Below, in pieces: positions 1 to 6,371 of a stretch of 8,233 bases of DNA. Position 1 is the first letter of the stretch. Every line of letters starts with the position of its first letter. Source of the DNA: Gemmatimonadales bacterium (GTDB lineage: Bacteria; Gemmatimonadota; Gemmatimonadetes; Gemmatimonadales; GWC2-71-9); NCBI GenBank assembly GCA_013812695.1, contig JACCSZ010000328.1:1-8233 (forward strand), written 5' to 3'. Under the pieces are notes generated by a model. It ran no database searches, had not been told where the DNA came from, and saw only the letters and a list, made by a program, of their open reading frames with translations. Position numbers and translations under genes: made by a program.

Positions 1-621
1 CGAGCGCTCGGCGCGGAGCCCCGACGCGGTCGCGCGGATCGTGGCCCGACCCCTGGTCCGAGCCTCGAGCAGGCCGTCGCGGTTGACGCGCGCCACGGAC
101 GGGGCGGAGCTCGACCAGGTGACCCGATCGCCGCGGGCGTCGCCATCGGCGGAGAGGGCCCGCGCGATGAGCTGCACCCGCTGGCCAGGCACCAGCCGGG
201 CCGGCGTCGGGGCGAGCTCGACCCGCTTCGCGGGTCCGGGCACCACGCGGATCGACAGGTGCTGGATGAACGGCTTGGTGCCCGGCACGATGGCGGTCGC
301 GATGAGCGGGATGTCGCCCACCGAGCCGGCGCGCACCCAGCCGGAGTCGGTGACGTCCGCCTGCGCGGGGCCCACGGGCTGGAACACGATCTTGGCCTCA
401 CGGATCGGCCGGCCGGCGGCGTCGAGCGCCCGGGCCTCGAGGCGCACCGAATCGCCGACGACCACGGTGGCGTGGGGCTGGGCGAGCGCGACGCGCGCGA
501 CCGGGGTCGCCGCGGAGGACGCCGAGTCCTGAGTGGTGGACGCCGAGTCCTGCGCGGCGGCCCCCGTAACGCAGAGGAGCGCGGCGGGCACGGCGAGCGG
601 GAGCAGCTTGGCGATAGACAA
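1..621 (-). CDS. Exported protein with bacterial Ig-like (BIG2-type) domains, partial at its C-terminus
   Basis: The reverse strand is open from a TTG start at 621 to the window edge, giving 207 residues with no stop. Residues 1-23 form a clear signal peptide: Lys5, a hydrophobic stretch rich in Leu, Ala and Val, then a likely cleavage after Ala-Ala-Ala23. A short linker rich in Gln, Asp, Ser and Thr follows. Residues ~40-130 look like one beta-sandwich domain (VVVGDSVRLEARALDAAGRP). Residues ~133-207 look like a second, with the typical BIG2 pattern LVPGQRVQLIARALSADG, then VTWSSSAPSVARVNRDGLLEA and a GRATIRATASG-like strand. Such domains are found in cell-surface or secreted proteins, often in tandem; the function of the whole protein cannot be told from this part. 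TTG was chosen because no ATG or GTG is suitably placed, the signal peptide begins there, and a GAGG motif lies 6 nt upstream. The gene is divergent from the transporter at 721. Confidence 0.8.
   Translation of the reverse strand, partial: MSIAKLLPLAVPAALLCVTGAAAQDSASTTQDSASSAATPVARVALAQPHATVVVGDSVRLEARALDAAGRPIREAKIVFQPVGPAQADVTDSGWVRAGSVGDIPLIATAIVPGTKPFIQHLSIRVVPGPAKRVELAPTPARLVPGQRVQLIARALSADGDARGDRVTWSSSAPSVARVNRDGLLEARTRGRATIRATASGLRAERS
517..552 (-). repeat. Two direct copies of a 15-nt coding repeat (QDSAS)
   Basis: An identical 15-nt sequence occurs at 517-531 and 538-552, with a 21-nt period. On the minus strand each copy encodes Gln-Asp-Ser-Ala-Ser, separated by Thr-Thr. It lies just after the predicted signal-peptide cleavage site, so it lengthens a flexible linker at the mature N-terminus. 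Confidence 0.7.
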
Positions 622-627
622 TGGAGG

Positions 628-631
628 CCTC
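628..631 (-). promoter_or_regulatory. Ribosome binding site deciding the TTG start at 621
   Basis: On the minus strand, GAGG lies 6 nt before the TTG codon at 621-619. With the signal peptide that begins at this codon, it favours TTG as the real start over the open frame further upstream. Confidence 0.5.
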
Positions 632-649
632 GTGGGAGCGGGTGCCGGC

Positions 650-677
650 AAGATACCCGTCGCGCTCCGGTTGTCGA
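650..677 (-). promoter_or_regulatory. Candidate sigma70-like promoter for the exported Ig-like protein
   Basis: Reading the minus strand, TCGACA (677-672) is followed after 16 nt by TATCTT (655-650). These resemble the -35 and -10 hexamers, with five and four matches to consensus. The implied transcription start near 643 gives a leader of about 20 nt before the TTG start. This is pattern matching only; the divergent transporter gene shows no comparably good promoter or Shine-Dalgarno sequence. Confidence 0.4.
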
Positions 678-720
678 GGCCGGATTGCGGGCGCCGCCGG
701 CCGGGCCATCTTCCATTGCC

Positions 721-2070
721 ATGCCTCGGTCATCACTGCTCGCCCGCCTCGGACTCGACCGTCCCGAGCTTCGCGCCTGGGCGATGTACGACTGGGCCGC
801 GTCCGCGATGCAGACGACGGTCATAGTTGCGGTCTTCCCGATCTACTTCGTCAAGGTGGCGGGCGCCGGGCTCGCCGAGAGCGGCGCCACGCAGCGACTG
901 GCGGCGATCAACACCGTCGCGCTCGTCGTCGTCGCGCTGATCTCGCCGGTGCTCGGCGCCGTCTCCGACTACCAGGGCACCCGCAAGCGCTTCCTGGCGG
1001 CGTTCATGCTCGTCGGCGTGGCGGCGGTGGCCGGCCTGTTCTTCGTCCAGCGCGGCGACCTCGAGCTGGGGAGCTGGCTGTTCGCCCTGGCGCTGATCGG
1101 CGTGGCGGGGAGCTACGTGTTCTACGAGGCGCTGCTGCCGCACCTCGCGCGGGACGGCGAGATCGACCGGATCTCGACGGCGGGGTACGCGCTCGGCTAC
1201 GTCGGCGGCGGATTGCTGCTCGCGCTCAACCTGGCGTGGATCCAGAAGCCGGCGTGGTTCGGGCTGCCATCGGGGCCGGGGCTCGACGAGGCCGCGGCGA
1301 CCCTGCCGGCCCGGCTGGCTTTCTTGAGCGTGGCGGTGTGGTGGGCCGCGTTCTCGATCCCGCTGTTCCGGCGCGTGCCTGAGCCGCCGGGAATTCGGCG
1401 CACGGACCAGCCCGCCGGCGAGCACCCGGTGCGCGCGGCGTTCGGGCGGCTGCGCGAGACGTTCCGGGAGCTCCGCGGCTACCGCCAGGCGTTTCTGATG
1501 TTGCTGGCGTTCCTGATCTACAACGACGGCATCCAGACCATCATCAAGATGGCGACGGCTTACGGCACCGAGCTCGGCATCGACCAGGGCGCGCTGATCG
1601 GGGCGATCCTGCTGGTGCAGTTCGTCGGCATCCCATGCTCGTTCCTGTTCGGGATGCTCGCGGGGCGGATCGGAGCCAAGCCGGCGCTGTTCTTCGGGCT
1701 CCTGGCGTACGCCCTCATCAGCGTGCTCGGCTATTACATGAAGACGGCCACGCACTTCTACGTGCTGGCGGGGCTCGTGGGCATGGTGCAGGGCGGGACG
1801 CAGGCGCTGAGCCGCTCGCTGTTCGCCAGCATGATCCCGCAGCCCAAGAGCGGCGAGTTCTTCGGCTTCTTCAGCGTGTTCGAGAAGTTCGCGGGCATCT
1901 TCGGACCGCTGATCTTCGCCGGAACGATCGCGGCGACCGGATCGAGCCGGAACGCCATCCTGTCGGTGATCGGGTTCTTCGCGGTGGGCGCGGCGATTCT
2001 GGCGCGGGTGGATCCGGAGGAAGGGCGGCGGCAGGCGCGGGCGGCGGAGGCGGGGGCGCCGTCACCCTGA
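721..2070 (+). CDS. MFS transporter of the UMF1 / Atg22-like family
   Basis: The 449-residue protein has about 12 hydrophobic segments, so it is an inner-membrane permease. Family marks are the N-terminal AWAMYDWAASAM stretch (residues 19-30), the MFS loop motif GAVSDYQGTRKR (79-90), and the C-terminal half motif GGTQALSRSLFASMIP (358-373) followed by GEFFGFFSVFEKFAG (378-392). These match UMF1 family transporters related to the yeast vacuolar effluxer Atg22, some of which are thought to export amino acids or other small molecules. The substrate here is unknown. A polar loop at ~218-255 separates the two six-helix halves. The frame is open far upstream, but ATG 721 is chosen because the upstream translation is Arg/Gly-rich, overlaps the opposite-strand gene and resembles no transporter. 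No Shine-Dalgarno is seen before the ATG. The stop codon lies inside the palindrome that follows. Confidence 0.9.
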   Translation: MPRSSLLARLGLDRPELRAWAMYDWAASAMQTTVIVAVFPIYFVKVAGAGLAESGATQRLAAINTVALVVVALISPVLGAVSDYQGTRKRFLAAFMLVGVAAVAGLFFVQRGDLELGSWLFALALIGVAGSYVFYEALLPHLARDGEIDRISTAGYALGYVGGGLLLALNLAWIQKPAWFGLPSGPGLDEAAATLPARLAFLSVAVWWAAFSIPLFRRVPEPPGIRRTDQPAGEHPVRAAFGRLRETFRELRGYRQAFLMLLAFLIYNDGIQTIIKMATAYGTELGIDQGALIGAILLVQFVGIPCSFLFGMLAGRIGAKPALFFGLLAYALISVLGYYMKTATHFYVLAGLVGMVQGGTQALSRSLFASMIPQPKSGEFFGFFSVFEKFAGIFGPLIFAGTIAATGSSRNAILSVIGFFAVGAAILARVDPEEGRRQARAAEAGAPSP

Positions 2071-2124
2071 GCGGAGCGAAGGGGACATGATTCAGGCTAT
2101 GTCCCCTTCGCTCCGCTGGGTGAC
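2061..2124. terminator. Palindromic repeat between convergent genes, likely bidirectional terminator
   Basis: Bases 2070-2088 pair perfectly with 2099-2117 (19 bp), and after a 2-nt TG bulge (2068-2069) bases 2061-2067 pair with 2118-2124 (7 bp more). The loop is the 10 nt at 2089-2098. The hairpin lies between the ends of the convergent transporter and lipoprotein genes, where a bidirectional terminator is expected, and it contains the transporter stop codon. There is no T-tract on either side, so intrinsic termination would be non-canonical. The arm sequence AGCGGAGCGAAGGGGACAT resembles a dispersed intergenic repeat common in environmental GC-rich genomes (from memory, not searched), so it may be a mobile palindrome as well as a terminator. 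Confidence 0.65.
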
Positions 2125-2125
2125 A

Positions 2126-2156
2126 GGGCTCAGGGCGACGGGGGCTCAGGACGACG
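2126..2156. repeat. Imperfect 15-nt direct repeat at the lipoprotein gene end
   Basis: GGGCTCAGGGCGACG (2126-2140) and GGGCTCAGGACGACG (2142-2156) differ at one base. Read on the minus strand, both contain GTCG(C/T)CCTGAGC, the same head sequence found in the left arm of the adjacent palindrome (GTCACCCTGAGC at 2061-2072). They look like truncated copies of that repeat. The 2142-2156 copy contains the lipoprotein stop codon. Confidence 0.6.
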
Positions 2157-2784
2157 GGTCGAGGTCAACCACCCCGCACGCCACCGCCAGCTCCACCCGC
2201 ATCGTCTTCCCCGCCACCACCATGAACGGGCGCGGGCTTCCTCCCACCACGGTGCAATCCTGGTGCACATCCTTGAGCGAGACCAGGTGCGCGCCCTCCG
2301 CCAGGCCGGTGAACGTCTCGGTGCCGCTGATCCCGATGAAGCGAATCCCTCCGCCCGCCACCGCGATCGCGTAGCCGTCCGTGTCGGGAGACTGGCCGGA
2401 GGTCTCGACCACGACCTCCAAGCTCCCGGTCGTGATCCGGGCGCAGCGGACCTCGAAGGCCACGGCCACCGCCTGGCCCGCGCCCACCGCGACCGGCCGC
2501 GGATTGCTGCCGTCGACCCGGCAGTTGTCGGACAGACCCGAAAGCTGGACGCTGTGGGTGCCCTCGCGGAGATCGGCCAGCGTCACCGCGCCCTCGCTGC
2601 CGACGAGCTGCTGCACCCCGCCATCGACGCTGACGCTGAAGCCGTCGAGGTCGGGGTCCACCCCGCGCGTGCGGACATCCACCTCGATCCGGCCGTCGGT
2701 GTTGATGCCGATGAAGACATCGCCGCATCCGCCCGCCAGCAGCGCGGCTGCGAGCGAACCGGCGATCGCGAATCGCTTCGACAC
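2146..2784 (-). CDS. Putative lipoprotein with two homologous cysteine-paired domains, function unknown
   Basis: The product has 212 residues. Residues 1-20 form a lipoprotein-type signal peptide (Lys3-Arg4, a hydrophobic core, then LLAGGC with Cys20 as the lipidation site), so it is probably membrane-anchored and faces the periplasm. The -3 position is Ala, a slightly unusual lipobox. The rest is an internal duplication. Repeat 1 (~31-114) and repeat 2 (~120-203) share the pattern G-x-(I/L)-E-V, a (V/S)-D-P-D-like turn before DG(F/Y), a central L-(R/A)-EG-(T/A)-H segment, then DxC-x-V-x-G-(S/G)-x-PRP, ending V-x-C. Cysteines 88/114 and 177/203 have identical 26-residue spacing, suggesting one disulfide per beta-sandwich domain. 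I do not recognise a named family; PEGA- or Ig-like folds are possible. The GTG at 2784 is preferred over the GTG at 2808 because GGGAGG lies 5 nt before it and the signal peptide then begins directly. It converges with the transporter and diverges from the lysine operon. Confidence 0.75.
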   Translation of the reverse strand: MSKRFAIAGSLAAALLAGGCGDVFIGINTDGRIEVDVRTRGVDPDLDGFSVSVDGGVQQLVGSEGAVTLADLREGTHSVQLSGLSDNCRVDGSNPRPVAVGAGQAVAVAFEVRCARITTGSLEVVVETSGQSPDTDGYAIAVAGGGIRFIGISGTETFTGLAEGAHLVSLKDVHQDCTVVGGSPRPFMVVAGKTMRVELAVACGVVDLDPSS

Positions 2785-2789
2785 GTGAA

Positions 2790-2795
2790 CCTCCC
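2790..2795 (-). promoter_or_regulatory. Strong Shine-Dalgarno deciding the GTG start at 2784
   Basis: GGGAGG on the minus strand sits 5 nt before the GTG at 2784-2782. An in-frame GTG at 2808 lies upstream of this site and would add eight charged residues ahead of the signal peptide, so the downstream GTG is the better start. Confidence 0.7.
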
Positions 2796-2809
2796 GGCGC
2801 TGGGCCACC

Positions 2810-2838
2810 TTGCCGCGGGTTGGCGCTTTCCCTAACTT
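2810..2838 (+). promoter_or_regulatory. Candidate sigma70-like promoter of the lysine operon
   Basis: TTGCCG (2810-2815) and TAACTT (2833-2838) are separated by exactly 17 nt, each matching the bacterial -35/-10 consensus at four positions. It is the best promoter-like pair I found on the plus strand of the 160-bp divergent spacer. The implied start near 2845 gives a leader of about 100 nt before the ATG at 2945. Its -35 box lies only 26 bp from the lipoprotein start, so the two divergent promoters must be close or overlapping. Confidence 0.45.
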
Positions 2839-2903
2839 GCGCGTTGTTCAAGTGTACCTGGCCGTACGAGCTTCCGCCTCCCGTCACCGCTTCGAGCCCT
2901 GCC

Positions 2904-2925
2904 GCGCCCCTCGCCGGCGGGGCGC
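2904..2925 (+). other. Small GC hairpin in the operon leader
   Basis: GCGCCCC (2904-2910) pairs with GGGGCGC (2919-2925) around an 8-nt loop, 19 nt before the start codon of the M20 gene. It could affect initiation, but such stems arise easily in GC-rich DNA. The ~100-nt leader is too short for a lysine riboswitch and none is recognisable. Confidence 0.3.
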
Positions 2926-2944
2926 TTGCATTCCTGGACTCCGC

Positions 2945-3964
2945 ATGGACGACCTGGCCGACGCCTTCGGGCTCACGCGCGCGCTGGTGGCTCTCGAGAC
3001 CCCCACGGGCTCGGAGGCGCCGGCGACCGACCTGCTCGACGGTACCCTGACGCGCGCGGGCTACCGCACGGTGCGGCAGCGGGTGTCGGCGGGTCGGGAC
3101 AACCTGCTGGCCTTTCGTGAGCCGCCCGCGCTGGTGTTCTCGACCCACGTCGACTGCGTGCCGCCGTACATTCCGCTCTCGGAGGACGACGACGCGATCC
3201 GCGGCCGCGGAAGCTGCGACGCCAAGGGGCTAGCTGCCGCGATGGTGGCGGCGGCGGAGCGGCTTGCCGCGCGAGGGGAGCGCCGCATCGGCCTCCTGTT
3301 TCTGGTGGGCGAGGAGAACGGCTCGGACGGGGCCCGCGTGGCCGCCCACCTCGAGCCGCGCGGCCGCTTTCTCGTGAACGGCGAGCCCACCGAGAACCGG
3401 CTGTCGATCGGCCAGAAGGGATCGCTCCGCATCGACCTCACGGCCACCGGACGCGCGGCCCATTCGGCCTATCCCGACTTGGGCGAGAGCGCCATCGCCG
3501 CGCTGCTCGACACGATCGAGCGCATCCGGCGCATGCCGCTCCCGCACGACCCGCTGCTCGGCTCCTCGACGCTCAACGTCGGCCTGATCCGGGGCGGTGT
3601 CGCACCCAACGTGCTCGCGCCCGAGGCCAGCGCCCAGCTCCTGCTTCGAACCGTCGAGGCTACCGACGGGCTCAAGACGACTATCCGTTCGCTCGCGGGG
3701 CCGGGGGTCGCCGTCAGCTTTCCGGTCGAGCTCCCGTGGCACAAGGGCGGTGCCGCGCCGCCCGGCTGGGACACCACCGTGGTGAGCTTCGCCAGCGACC
3801 TGCCGTTCCTCACCAGTTGGGGCGAGTGCTATCAGCTCGGCCCCGGCACGATCCGGGTCGCCCACACGGCCGACGAGCACATCGACAAGGCGGACCTGCT
3901 GCGCGGCGTGGCCCTCTACGTCCGGTTGGCCACGGATCTGCTCGCCCGCGAGGCGCCGCGATGA
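2945..3964 (+). CDS. M20 family zinc deacylase, probable DapE-type (succinyl-DAP desuccinylase) or ArgE-like
   Basis: The 339-residue enzyme has all the M20/ArgE/DapE landmarks. THVDCVPP gives the first metal ligand His68 with Asp70; GRGSCDAKG gives the bridging Asp92. GEENGSDG gives the catalytic Glu123 and ligand Glu124, and GEPT has Glu147. TADEHI near the end supplies His312. The dimerisation (lid) domain spans ~155-265, beginning GQKGSLRIDLTATGRAAHSA. The family hydrolyses N-acyl amino acids with one or two zinc ions in the cytoplasm. As first gene of a DAP operon, removal of succinyl (or acetyl) from N-acyl-LL-diaminopimelate is the natural role, but CDAKG and the short length (DapE is usually ~375) also fit ArgE- or LysK-like deacetylases, so the substrate is inferred from context. 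ATG 2945 starts just before the conserved N-terminal helix; the 45 codons open upstream are Arg-rich and unlike the family. There is no clear Shine-Dalgarno. The stop overlaps asd by 4 nt. Confidence 0.85.
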   Translation: MDDLADAFGLTRALVALETPTGSEAPATDLLDGTLTRAGYRTVRQRVSAGRDNLLAFREPPALVFSTHVDCVPPYIPLSEDDDAIRGRGSCDAKGLAAAMVAAAERLAARGERRIGLLFLVGEENGSDGARVAAHLEPRGRFLVNGEPTENRLSIGQKGSLRIDLTATGRAAHSAYPDLGESAIAALLDTIERIRRMPLPHDPLLGSSTLNVGLIRGGVAPNVLAPEASAQLLLRTVEATDGLKTTIRSLAGPGVAVSFPVELPWHKGGAAPPGWDTTVVSFASDLPFLTSWGECYQLGPGTIRVAHTADEHIDKADLLRGVALYVRLATDLLAREAPR

Positions 3965-5022
3965 CGGCCAGAATCCCGGTCAGCATCCTCGGCGCCACCG
4001 GCACCGTCGGCCAGAAGTTCGTGCGCCTGCTCGCCGACCACCCGTGGTTCGAGGTGGCGGCAGTGGCCGCGTCCGCCGCCAGCGCCGGCAAGCGCTATGG
4101 CGACGTGGTGCGCTGGCGAGAGCCGGTCGTGCTGCCCGAGCGGATCGCCGCGCTCACCGTGCAGCCGTGCGCGCCGCCGCTCCCGGGCCCGATCGCGTTC
4201 AGCGCGCTCGACGCGGACGCGGCCGGGCCCATCGAGCAGGCGTTCGCGGCGGCGGGCGCGCACGTGGTCACCAACACCCGCAACCACCGGATGGACCCGG
4301 GCGTACCGCTGCTCATCCCGGAGGCCAACCTCGACCACCTCGCGCTGGTGGACCGGCAGCGCGATGGCCGCGGGTGGCCCGGCGCCATCCTCGCCAATCC
4401 GAACTGCTCGACGGCGGCGCTCGTGCTCGCGCTGCTGCCGCTGCATCGTGCCTGGGGGCTCGAAAAGCTGTTCGTCTCGACGATGCAGGCCGTGTCCGGC
4501 GCCGGCTATCCGGGCGTCGCGTCGCTCGACATCCTGGGCAACATCGTGCCGTTCATCGGCGGCGAAGAGGAGAAGATGGAGCGCGAGAGCCGGAAGATCC
4601 TCGGCACGCTCGGACCCGACGGGGTGATACCGGCTGAGTTCGCGGTCAGCGCGCACACCAACCGGGTCGCCACGGTGGACGGGCACCTGATGACGGTGTC
4701 GGCCGGCTTCCGGACGCGGGTGACGCCGGAACAGGCGCTGGCCGCGCTGCGGGACTTCCGCGCGAGCCCGCGCGTCGTGTGTCTGCCGTCCTCGCCCACA
4801 CCGCCGGTCGAGGTGGACATGCGGGCCGACCGGCCGCAACCGAGGCTGGACCTGGAGCGCGGGCGCGGGATGGCGGTGACCGTGGGCCGGGTGCGCCCCT
4901 GTCCGATCCTCGACCTTCGGCTGGTGCTGCTTGGACACAATACGATTCGCGGCGCCGCGGGGCAGGCGGTGCAGATCGCCGAGCTGCTGGTGGCGGAAGG
5001 CCGGGTGGAGCGGCCGGCATGA
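3961..5022 (+). CDS. asd: Aspartate-semialdehyde dehydrogenase, archaeal/fungal-type
   Basis: This enzyme reduces L-aspartyl-4-phosphate to aspartate semialdehyde with NADPH, the second step of the aspartate pathway in the cytoplasm. The 353-residue sequence begins with a Rossmann nucleotide-binding loop, GATGTVGQKF (11-20). The catalytic cysteine is Cys149 in ANPNCST. The substrate-binding segment STMQAVSGAGYPGV (173-186) follows, then the long IGGEEEKMERES segment (199-210). SAHTNRVATVDGHL (230-243) holds the conserved Arg235 and catalytic His242. The C-terminal HNTIRGAAGQAVQIAELL is typical. The IGGEEEKME stretch and the VDGH motif place it with the archaeal/fungal-like subgroup rather than the E. 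coli-like Asd. ATG 3961 overlaps the upstream stop as ATGA, with GAGG at 3950-3953; the gene ends in another ATGA overlap with lysC, so translational coupling is likely. Confidence 0.95.
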   Translation: MTARIPVSILGATGTVGQKFVRLLADHPWFEVAAVAASAASAGKRYGDVVRWREPVVLPERIAALTVQPCAPPLPGPIAFSALDADAAGPIEQAFAAAGAHVVTNTRNHRMDPGVPLLIPEANLDHLALVDRQRDGRGWPGAILANPNCSTAALVLALLPLHRAWGLEKLFVSTMQAVSGAGYPGVASLDILGNIVPFIGGEEEKMERESRKILGTLGPDGVIPAEFAVSAHTNRVATVDGHLMTVSAGFRTRVTPEQALAALRDFRASPRVVCLPSSPTPPVEVDMRADRPQPRLDLERGRGMAVTVGRVRPCPILDLRLVLLGHNTIRGAAGQAVQIAELLVAEGRVERPA

Positions 5023-6371
5023 TCGTCGCCAAGTTCGGCGGGACGTCGGTCGCCGATGCGGCCGCGATCGGGCGGCTCGCCGGGATCGTCAGGTCGAGAA
5101 CCGCGGAGCGCCCGGTCATCGTGGTCAGCGCACTCGCCCAGGTGACCGACGCGCTGCTCGCGCTCGCGCCGGTGGTGCACGCGGCCGACGAGCAGGCCCT
5201 GGCGGCCGGCATCGGCGCGCTGGTGGACCGGCACGCCACGGCCGCGCGGGACCTCCGCGGTGCCGAGGGAGCGCTGCCGGCCATCGCGGCGGACGCGGAG
5301 GCGCTTCGCCGCGAGGTCGGCGCCGCAATGGGGCAGGCACTTCGGCCAGCCGACCTCGACGCGTTGGCGGGCCGCGGGGAGGTCTGGAGCAGTCGGCTGA
5401 TCGCCGCCGCGCTCGCGGGCGCGGGCCTCGACGCCGTCTGGGTGGACATCCGGCCGATCATGCTGACCGACGACCGCTACGGGCGCGCGATACCGCACAT
5501 GCCGACCCTCACCGCCCGCGCGCGCGAGTGCCTGCGTCCGCTGGTCGAGGCGGGACGGGTGCCGGTGACCCAGGGGTTCATCGGCGCGACCGCCAACGGG
5601 ACGCCGACCACGCTCGGCCGCGGCGGGTCCGACTACACCGCGGCGCTCCTGGGCGCGGCGCTCGACGCGTCGCGGGTCGAGATCTGGACCGACGTGAACG
5701 GCCTCATGACCGCCGACCCGCGGATCGTCCCGTCGGCCCGGACCCTTCGCGCGGCCAGCTACGAGGAAGCGGCGGAGCTGGCGACGTTCGGTGCCAAGGT
5801 GCTCCATCCGGCCACCGCGCAGCCGCTCGTCCGGGCGGGGATCCCGATCGTCGTGCTCAACTCCACCCGGCCCGATGACCCAGGCACCATCATCGAGCCT
5901 TCGGCCGACCTCGAGCGCATGGGCGACTCGCCGGTCCGCTCGATCAGCTGGAAGCGCGGCATCACGGTGATCAACGTGCGCGCGCCCCGGATGCTCGGCG
6001 CCTTCGGCTTCCTGCGCGCGATGTTCGAGGTGTTCGAGCGACACGAGGTCGTGGTCGACGTGCTGGCGAGCAGCGAGATCAGCGTGTCGCTGACCGTGGA
6101 GGATCGCACCCGTCTCGACGATGTCGTCCGCGACCTGAGCGAGCTCGGCGAGGTCTGGGTGGACCACGGCCGGGCCGTGGTGGCGGTGGTCGGCATCGGG
6201 ATCCGCTCGACCCCCGGCCTCGCCGCCCGCCTGTTCCGCGCCGTCCAGCCGGCCAACGTCGAGGTCATTTCGCAGGGGGCCTCCGCCATCAACATGACCT
6301 TCGTGGTGCACGAGGCGGACGGACCGGATGTCGTCCGGCGGCTTCATCAGGAGTTCTTCGGGACATGTTGA
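5019..6371 (+). CDS. lysC: Aspartate kinase with C-terminal ACT domains, LysC-type
   Basis: Aspartokinase phosphorylates L-aspartate with ATP, the committed step toward lysine, methionine and threonine. The 450-residue protein opens with KFGGTSVAD (5-13), the family signature. The kinase domain (~1-295) includes LGRGGSDYTAALLG (199-212), EIWTDVNGLMTADPR (221-235) and FGAKVLHP (257-264). Two ACT regulatory segments follow: INVRAPRMLGAFGFL to SSEISVSLTVED (~318-362) and VAVVGIGIRSTPG to INMTFVV (~388-430). Aligned by eye to E. coli LysC, the lysine-site positions corresponding to Met318, Gly323-Phe324-Leu325, Asp340 and Ser345-Glu346 are kept, while the Ser321 position is Ala328. Lysine feedback is therefore likely but unproven; the residue roles are from memory. 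It overlaps asd as ATGA with GGAG 8 nt upstream. Its TGA stop lies within the arm of the following inverted repeat. Confidence 0.95.
   Translation: MIVAKFGGTSVADAAAIGRLAGIVRSRTAERPVIVVSALAQVTDALLALAPVVHAADEQALAAGIGALVDRHATAARDLRGAEGALPAIAADAEALRREVGAAMGQALRPADLDALAGRGEVWSSRLIAAALAGAGLDAVWVDIRPIMLTDDRYGRAIPHMPTLTARARECLRPLVEAGRVPVTQGFIGATANGTPTTLGRGGSDYTAALLGAALDASRVEIWTDVNGLMTADPRIVPSARTLRAASYEEAAELATFGAKVLHPATAQPLVRAGIPIVVLNSTRPDDPGTIIEPSADLERMGDSPVRSISWKRGITVINVRAPRMLGAFGFLRAMFEVFERHEVVVDVLASSEISVSLTVEDRTRLDDVVRDLSELGEVWVDHGRAVVAVVGIGIRSTPGLAARLFRAVQPANVEVISQGASAINMTFVVHEADGPDVVRRLHQEFFGTC

Noticed and set aside
41..532. Plus-strand frame opposite the Ig-like protein
   Set aside because: The translation is Arg/Ser/Thr/Ala-rich without a domain, and the opposite strand carries a signal peptide and Ig-like pattern.
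259..720. N-terminal extension of the transporter
   Set aside because: The frame is open, but it overlaps the opposite-strand gene and its translation is Gly/Arg/His-rich. The family N-terminus begins shortly after ATG 721.
733..1755. Minus-strand open frame of 340 codons inside the transporter
   Set aside because: Its Arg/Glu/Gln-rich translation has no domain, while the plus strand encodes a full membrane protein.
2839..2944. Lysine riboswitch in the operon leader
   Set aside because: The leader is only about 100 nt and shows one small GC hairpin. The multi-helix lysine aptamer is longer and not recognisable here.
2165..3148. Alternative minus-strand frame over the lipoprotein and the M20 start
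   Set aside because: It is Gly/Arg-rich and spans the divergent promoter region. The other minus frame gives a signal peptide and duplicated domains.
4506..6347. Minus-strand open frame of 613 codons across asd and lysC
   Set aside because: It is antisense to two clearly recognisable enzymes, is rich in Arg, His, Asp and Gly, and shows no domain. Long shadow frames are expected at this GC content.
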